NCBI GenBank assembly: GCA_937906475.1
Contig: CALCZA010000047.1
Span: forward strand, 1 to 64,000
Reading direction: 5' to 3'
From: an uncultured bacterium
GTDB lineage: Bacteria; Planctomycetota; UBA1135; UBA2386
DNA length: 64,000 bases
The translations under genes and the position numbers were made by a program. Below the pieces are notes generated by a model, which saw only the letters and a list, made by a program, of their open reading frames with translations, was not told the origin of the DNA and made no database searches. Below are positions 59,160-64,000 of this stretch, one piece after another. Position 1 is the first letter of the stretch. Each line of letters opens with the position of its first letter.

Positions 59160-62078
59160 ATGCTGTGTAACCGACCTCTGTCTCTCCTGCTGCTAATTAG
59201 CGTGGCTGTCGCGGCCACCGCTTGCGACAACGTCGGCCGCGCGTTCGACCCCGACGTCGATCCGCCCGATCCCGGCGGTGAGTTTGGAATCTCGACGATC
59301 CAGGTCGTCCCGGTTGGTGGCGATGCCAGGTCTGGTCGTCCGACGGTGCGGGCGACGTATCCTGAAGGTTCGGGCTGGCCTTCGTCGGTGCCTATTGTGG
59401 TCGAGTTCAGCGAGAGCCTCAATGAGGAGACGATCTTGCCGACCACCGCGACCGGCACCGATGCGCGCATTGGTGTGCGGGTGCAGGGCTCGGCGCAGTT
59501 GCTGCCAGCGCAATACGACTTCCTCGGCAACGGTCGTTTGTTGGTTATCCGCCCAATCAACGGGCTGCAGGACCAAGGCGGCTTGGTCTATGAGGTCGTG
59601 CTGTTCCCCGAAGGTCGTGATGTTGATGGCTTGCGCTTCCAGGTTGGTGACGGCGAGACCATTCTGAGTGATTTCCAGGTCAATCAGGATGAATCGATCA
59701 CCGATGGTTCGATCGTCGCGACGTATCCGCGCGATAACTTCTCGGACCAGGCGCGCGAAGGCGACTTCCTCGTCGTGTTCGATCGGCCAGTCAATGTCAG
59801 TTCGCTGGAAGCCGTCGACATCTTCCTGCAGCCAGAGGGTGGTCCGCCAATTGACGCTACGATTCGAAGGCCGCTCTCGACGCTCGGCGTTGAGGATCCG
59901 CGAGTCGTCAGTCTTGAGCCTGACTCGGCACTGCTCGCATCACAGGGCTACGAGTTCACGGTTACCGCCAACATCACGTTTGGCCAGGAGGGCAACCTCG
60001 ACTTCAACGGCAGAACGCCGTTCACGCGCTTCACGTCGATTAGCCCGTCGGCACCGACGTCGATTGAACTCGGCAGTGCAGCGCCCGGGTTCCCCAACAA
60101 GATCAATCGCCAGAACGTGCTCAGTGTCATGCTGGACGTCGAAGTGCCGGCCGACACGCTCGCTGGCGATCTTGTCATCGGTCGTATCTATGGCGGCGAT
60201 AAAGAGACCAGCGAGACCTTTGATTTGACGTTCTTTGAGAGCACCGCGTCCGCACCCGTCGCCGGCGCGCAAACCATCATGCTCGACTTCGGCGCGCAGT
60301 TGGGCACGATGACTGTGCCGCTGCTCGACGATGGCGATATCGTGTTCGCCGCACAGATCCAGCGCGGTAGCCAGTCGACCGGCTTTATCCACGAAGCCAG
60401 CAATGCCGATCCGAGCTTCGACATCACTCCGCCGACGCTGGTGCGAGCTGGTCCTCCAGGAAGTGGCAGCGTCATCTTCACTGAGTCGGAGTCGCTGTCC
60501 TACTACGGTGAAGCTAGCGAAGGCCTTGCAGATGCGACGCTGGTCGATGGCGTGAGTCCGACCGCGGTGATGTTCGGCTCAAGCAACTCCGGTCGCTTCC
60601 TGCTGCTGCCAGTGGGGCTCGGTCGCATAATTGCTGCGCGCAACTACACCATCACGTTAACGGACCTTTCTGGCAATCTGTCGGAGACGGCCGTGTCCGG
60701 GGCGATTCAGCAGCGCGGCATGGTCACGGGAGCACTCGCGGGATTCCTGACGGTTGAGGCCTACGACCACGCGACTCTAGAGCCGATTGTTGGTGCGACG
60801 GTGCTCGTCGATCCGCCAACCCCGACCGTTCCAGCGACGTCGCAGTTGATCGGGACGACCGATCTCACTGGTCGCGTCACCTTCGATATTGGCACGGGGT
60901 CGGCGCATACGATCACGATCGTTCGTGATGAATACGACTTGGTCACGATCGCCGATACGCGGGCAGCATTCGTCAGCTTGCCGTTGAAGCCGGTTCTCGA
61001 CTACACCGCTGTCTTTGGCGGTTCGGCCTTTTCGCAGCCGACGGCTAGTGCGCCCATCATTCCAGGAAGTACGGTCATCGTTGGGAATACAGCATTCGCT
61101 GACCAATCGGTCATAGGCAGAAAAACTTCGAGCGCGATGCCGACAGCAATCCCATCGACGCCGATCCTGCCCAACCGCGTGCAGATCGTGACGGCGTTTG
61201 GCGGTCCTTTTGAGCCGACTGTGTTACCGACCTTTGGGTTCCAGGCTTGCCAGATTTGTGGCACGGGGCTGGCTTCTCGGACGGCTCCGCCAGCGCCGGC
61301 TGAGCCAGGCGGGGCGACGGCTGTGACGATGGTCTTGACGCCGGTCGTTACGACTCTTGGTAGCCCGATCGGAGCTCATTCCGAGGACTTTGGCCTAGCT
61401 GTTGGACTCGATACCGCGAACCTGATCACCGATTCGCCTAAGGCACGCATCACGTCGTCGCTCACCGGCTTCGACCAGCAGGCGTTGACTGGCATCGGAA
61501 TGGTTACGCTGCAGGCGGGCGCGGTCTATGACGTGGCCGCCAACTTCTCGCTGCCGGTTCTTGCTGCGTTGGCTGGTTTCGATCCGGTGTCGTGGTTGGT
61601 GACGGAAGCTGAAGACAATGACGGGCGCATCAGCCGTGTACGCGGGCTCCTCAATACGACTACCGGAGTGATCTTTGCTGGCAGTGGCCCGCCGGCGATT
61701 CCGACGATCACCGCTCCCGGTGGAGCATTCAGTGGTTCACCGCTGGTCAGCGTTACCGACGTACTCGATGCCTCGGTTGCGCCGATGGGGGCTTTTGTAG
61801 CGTTCCTCGAACTCACCGCGACCGATTCAGGAGGGCGTCGTTGGCACGTGATCAGGCCGGACCGAGACGCGAATGTCGGCACCGATACAATGCAGTTTCC
61901 CGACTTGTCCACGCCTAACGTCGCTGGTCTAGCTGCCGGTGCTTGGGAAATGGTGGCCGAGGCTCGCATAGCTGTCTCGGTCACGCTGTCGGACGCCGAT
62001 AACTTCGTGTTGACCGAGCGCTTCCGCCAGGAAGTGAACTACTCGCGCGCCGCGCCGGTCACGTTCACGGTTAACTGA
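59160..62078 (+). CDS. Large lipoprotein with bacterial Ig-like (Big_5) domains
   Basis: 972 residues. The signal peptide ends in a lipobox ATAC with Cys22. The mature chain is almost all beta: repeated SbsA-type Ig-like modules (for example ATYPEGSGWPSSVPIVVEFS and IVATYPRDNFSDQAREGDFL, about 60-330), then a carboxypeptidase-regulatory-like module around 520-600 (LEPIVGATVLVDPPTPTVPA). Probably an outer-membrane or surface adhesin-like scaffold. It is placed 4 bp upstream of queC on the same strand, a functionally odd pairing. Confidence 0.85.
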   Translation: MLCNRPLSLLLLISVAVAATACDNVGRAFDPDVDPPDPGGEFGISTIQVVPVGGDARSGRPTVRATYPEGSGWPSSVPIVVEFSESLNEETILPTTATGTDARIGVRVQGSAQLLPAQYDFLGNGRLLVIRPINGLQDQGGLVYEVVLFPEGRDVDGLRFQVGDGETILSDFQVNQDESITDGSIVATYPRDNFSDQAREGDFLVVFDRPVNVSSLEAVDIFLQPEGGPPIDATIRRPLSTLGVEDPRVVSLEPDSALLASQGYEFTVTANITFGQEGNLDFNGRTPFTRFTSISPSAPTSIELGSAAPGFPNKINRQNVLSVMLDVEVPADTLAGDLVIGRIYGGDKETSETFDLTFFESTASAPVAGAQTIMLDFGAQLGTMTVPLLDDGDIVFAAQIQRGSQSTGFIHEASNADPSFDITPPTLVRAGPPGSGSVIFTESESLSYYGEASEGLADATLVDGVSPTAVMFGSSNSGRFLLLPVGLGRIIAARNYTITLTDLSGNLSETAVSGAIQQRGMVTGALAGFLTVEAYDHATLEPIVGATVLVDPPTPTVPATSQLIGTTDLTGRVTFDIGTGSAHTITIVRDEYDLVTIADTRAAFVSLPLKPVLDYTAVFGGSAFSQPTASAPIIPGSTVIVGNTAFADQSVIGRKTSSAMPTAIPSTPILPNRVQIVTAFGGPFEPTVLPTFGFQACQICGTGLASRTAPPAPAEPGGATAVTMVLTPVVTTLGSPIGAHSEDFGLAVGLDTANLITDSPKARITSSLTGFDQQALTGIGMVTLQAGAVYDVAANFSLPVLAALAGFDPVSWLVTEAEDNDGRISRVRGLLNTTTGVIFAGSGPPAIPTITAPGGAFSGSPLVSVTDVLDASVAPMGAFVAFLELTATDSGGRRWHVIRPDRDANVGTDTMQFPDLSTPNVAGLAAGAWEMVAEARIAVSVTLSDADNFVLTERFRQEVNYSRAAPVTFTVN

Positions 62079-62082
62079 TCGC

Positions 62083-62727
62083 GTGATCGGTGTTGCGCTG
62101 TTGTCTGGTGGGCTCGATTCTGGAGTCGCGGTGGCATGCTTCGTGGCTGAGCCCGAGAACCAGTTGCGCGCCGCAGTCTTTTGCGATTACGGCCAGCGGG
62201 CAAGGGATCGCGAGTTCGCGGCCGCGCAGGCATTGGCCGAACGGTTCTCGGTCGACCTGCAACGCTACGAGCTTCCGTGGCTGGCTGACTTGTCGCGCAC
62301 GGCGGGCTCGCGCTTGCTAGATGGCACGGGCGATCTGCCAACCGCTACGGCGCAGGCACCCGGTGACGAAACCAGCGCCAGAGCTGTCTGGGTGCCCGCT
62401 CGCAACGCCGTGTTTGTCAGTATCGCCGCTGCCGCTGCCGAGGCGTTGTCTGCCGACTGTGTCGTCACGGGCTTCAACCGCGAAGAAGCAGCGACCTTCC
62501 CCGACAACTCTCAGGCGTTTTTGACGGCTGCCAGCGCCTTCCTGCAGTTGGGCACGAGATCCGGCATGGAAGTCGTCAGCCCGACGATTACTTGGGACAA
62601 GGGCGAGATCGTTGCCGCTGCCCAGCGCCTAGGCTTCTCCCAGGATGACTTCTGGTCGTGCTATGAAGGTGGCGCCGTTCCCTGCCGGCAATGTGAGTCG
62701 TGCGTTCGTAGCCGCTGGCAGCGATAA
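62083..62727 (+). CDS. queC: QueC, 7-cyano-7-deazaguanine synthase
   Basis: ATP-dependent conversion of 7-carboxy-7-deazaguanine to preQ0 for queuosine. 214 residues from a GTG. PP-loop SGGLDSG (8-14), FCDYGQRARDRE, WVPARNAVFVSIAAAAAEA, VVTGFNREEAATFPDN, and the zinc site with Cys193, Cys201, Cys204 and Cys207 (CYEGGAVPCRQCESC). queD, queE and folE are not in the window. It begins 4 bp after the large lipoprotein and is followed by folP after 10 bp, so queC-folP is likely one transcript sharing the GTP-derived pterin/deazapurine theme. Confidence 0.94.
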   Translation: MIGVALLSGGLDSGVAVACFVAEPENQLRAAVFCDYGQRARDREFAAAQALAERFSVDLQRYELPWLADLSRTAGSRLLDGTGDLPTATAQAPGDETSARAVWVPARNAVFVSIAAAAAEALSADCVVTGFNREEAATFPDNSQAFLTAASAFLQLGTRSGMEVVSPTITWDKGEIVAAAQRLGFSQDDFWSCYEGGAVPCRQCESCVRSRWQR

Positions 62728-62737
62728 TGCGTGCAGT

Positions 62738-63553
62738 ATGGCGCTCCCCAGCATCTTCGGCATCGTCAACGTCACGATTGATTCGTTCAGCGACGGTGGT
62801 CGCTACTACAACGCCGAAAAGGCCGTAGCTCACGCCGAACGTCTGCGCCTCGCCGGTGCCGATGTGCTCGATCTCGGCGCGGAGTCGACGCACCCCGACG
62901 CCGAAGATGTCGCGGCAAGCGAAGAGATCCGTCGGCTCGAGCCAGTAGTTAGCGCGCTGATCGAACAAGGCGCTGTTGTCAGCATCGATACTACCAAGGC
63001 GGAGGTCATGCGCGAGATGGTTGGCCTTGGTGCGACCTGGCTTAACGACGTCAATGGCTTCCGCGACCCCGAGGCGCTGCGTGTTGCTAGCGATTGTGCG
63101 AAGGATGTTCGTTTTGTCGTGATGTATTCGCGCAGCAACAAGCCGCGCGCCGACCGTTCTGCTTCCGGAGCATCTGGTCTCCTCGACGAGTTGCGCGCGT
63201 TCTTCGACGAACGAAGGGCTGCATTTGCATCGGTCGGCGTCGCTGTTGATCGCATCGTGTTCGATCCGGGCATGGGCTTCTTCCTTGGCCGTGACGCAAA
63301 TCCCAGCTTGACTGTATTGCATCACCTCGCCGAACTGAGCGAGGCTGCTGGGCCGATGTTGATCTCGGTGTCGCGCAAGTCGTTCCTCGGCGAAGTGACC
63401 GGTAGCGCCGTCGCGCAACGTGGGCCAGGCACATTAGCTGCTGAGTTGTGGGCGGCGCGACATGGCGCTGGTTACCTACGCACGCACGACGTGTTGGCGC
63501 TACGCGATGCATTGCGAGTCCAAGAAGCGATCCAGCAAGCCCTCGATCGCTAG
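62738..63553 (+). CDS. folP: Dihydropteroate synthase, Sul1/Sul2-like
   Basis: Condenses p-aminobenzoate with 6-hydroxymethyl-dihydropterin pyrophosphate in folate synthesis; the target of sulfonamides. 271 residues from the ATG at 62738 (the open frame to 62645 overlaps queC). GIVNVTIDSFSDGGRY, AESTHPDAEDV, SIDTTKAEV, WLNDVNGF and a terminal SVSRKSFLG plus RTH are all present. The DPGMGFFLG strand (176-184), VVMYS in place of the usual MHMxG, and LAAELWAA align with the mobile sulfonamide-resistance enzymes Sul1 and Sul2 better than with E. coli FolP, while the DTTK loop is still the ordinary one. Insensitivity to sulfonamides is therefore likely but unproven. Confidence 0.9.
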   Translation: MALPSIFGIVNVTIDSFSDGGRYYNAEKAVAHAERLRLAGADVLDLGAESTHPDAEDVAASEEIRRLEPVVSALIEQGAVVSIDTTKAEVMREMVGLGATWLNDVNGFRDPEALRVASDCAKDVRFVVMYSRSNKPRADRSASGASGLLDELRAFFDERRAAFASVGVAVDRIVFDPGMGFFLGRDANPSLTVLHHLAELSEAAGPMLISVSRKSFLGEVTGSAVAQRGPGTLAAELWAARHGAGYLRTHDVLALRDALRVQEAIQQALDR

Positions 63554-63817
63554 TTTTCGAAGTCTGCACGCGATTGCTGCGTGGTTGGCCAGATCGTCGG
63601 CCCGAGTCTTCGAATCTGCTTGCTGTGAAAGGAGTTACAGCCGCGTCTTCTCCGGCGTGAGGTGTTCAAGTTTGCATCACTTGCCACGCCCTCGGGGGCA
63701 ACATGGGACCCGTCCCGAATTGGGGCATCACCAATGGCTGGCGGCTCTCAAGTTAAGTCCTCAGAGATTCGAAGAGACTGCTGTCGACCGCCGCAATTCG
63801 GTGTCGGCGCGAGGCCA

Positions 63818-64000
63818 ATGGAATCTGTCAACGAGATCAAAGAAGCACTGTCAGCGCGTTCGCGTACCGCGACGCTCGACCAGTTGCGTAGTGAAGGGCG
63901 CAGACGCGTTCGTCTGATCAGCGCCAAGCATATCGCGCAGATGATCAGCGAGGCCGTGCACGCTGCAATCGAGCACTCCGCGCTGCTGGCCCCGAATGAA
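63818..64000 (+). CDS. Partial gene at right edge, unknown function
   Basis: From the ATG at 63818 the frame is open to the window end (61 codons). The start is polar and helical (MESVNEIKEALSARSRTA), followed by basic and then amphipathic helical sequence. No motif, signal peptide or membrane segment seen so far. The 264 bp before it (63554-63817) hold no other gene I can support. Confidence 0.5.
   Translation, partial: MESVNEIKEALSARSRTATLDQLRSEGRRRVRLISAKHIAQMISEAVHAAIEHSALLAPNE

Overview
The window is about 60% GC, gene-dense, and reads as chromosome of a planctomycete or close PVC-group relative. This is inferred from family content, not from a marker phylogeny. The clues are a large PVC-type membrane-bound dehydrogenase/HEAT/cytochrome c/F5-8-type protein (41.1-43.7 kb), many secreted HEAT, TPR and SH3 proteins of unknown role, a TPR protein carrying two RNA polymerase alpha-CTD modules (7.4-8.7 kb), Gram-negative envelope genes (lgt, yidC, gmhB, several lipoproteins), and weak or absent Shine-Dalgarno motifs. 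I found no tRNA, rRNA, CRISPR array, insertion sequence or prophage.

Left part (1-22 kb): tig-clpP-clpX on the minus strand (clpX runs off the left edge), then a secreted HEAT protein, mnmG, ruvA, the TPR/alpha-CTD protein, a GT4 glycosyltransferase and a short rpmH that is easy to miss. A STAS protein lies divergent to a GAF-SpoIIE phosphatase, which looks like a partner-switching pair. A PNPT sugar-phosphate transferase overlaps nadD; rsmG, miaA, a metallophosphoesterase, yidC and a degenerate receiver/histidine-kinase protein follow. mnmG, rpmH, rsmG and yidC, often adjacent in bacteria, are present but scattered over about 16 kb.

Middle (22-46 kb): an envelope cluster of an intact GT2, a GT2-like/FemAB fusion lacking its DxD motif, and a UspA-UspA-DUF389 membrane protein; gmhB overlapping a PEGA lipoprotein; SH3, TPR-metallopeptidase, RadC and ArnT-like glycosyltransferase genes; a TraB/GumN-like protein with a pseudopilin-like tail; an M28 peptidase; rqcH next to ndk; the PVC dehydrogenase; an ABC-F protein coupled to a VF530-type small DNA-binding protein.

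Right part (46-64 kb): gnd, two paralogous HEAT proteins, a secreted LolA-like protein, prfC, a site-2 protease, a decayed gene, a DEAD-box helicase, an eboA-eboB pair, lgt, a 972-residue Ig-like lipoprotein, queC and a dihydropteroate synthase. The last resembles the sulfonamide-insensitive Sul1/Sul2 enzymes more than ordinary FolP.

Two patterns cut across the window. Several genes end in short tandem duplications that copy the final codons together with the stop codon (rpmH, 13110-14105, 15877-16251, 18369-19133), and strong hairpins sit on or beside several stop codons. The observations I would follow first are the Sul-like enzyme, the TPR/alpha-CTD protein with a 14-bp palindrome upstream, the degenerate GT2-FemAB fusion, the isolated eboAB pair and the stop-codon repeats.
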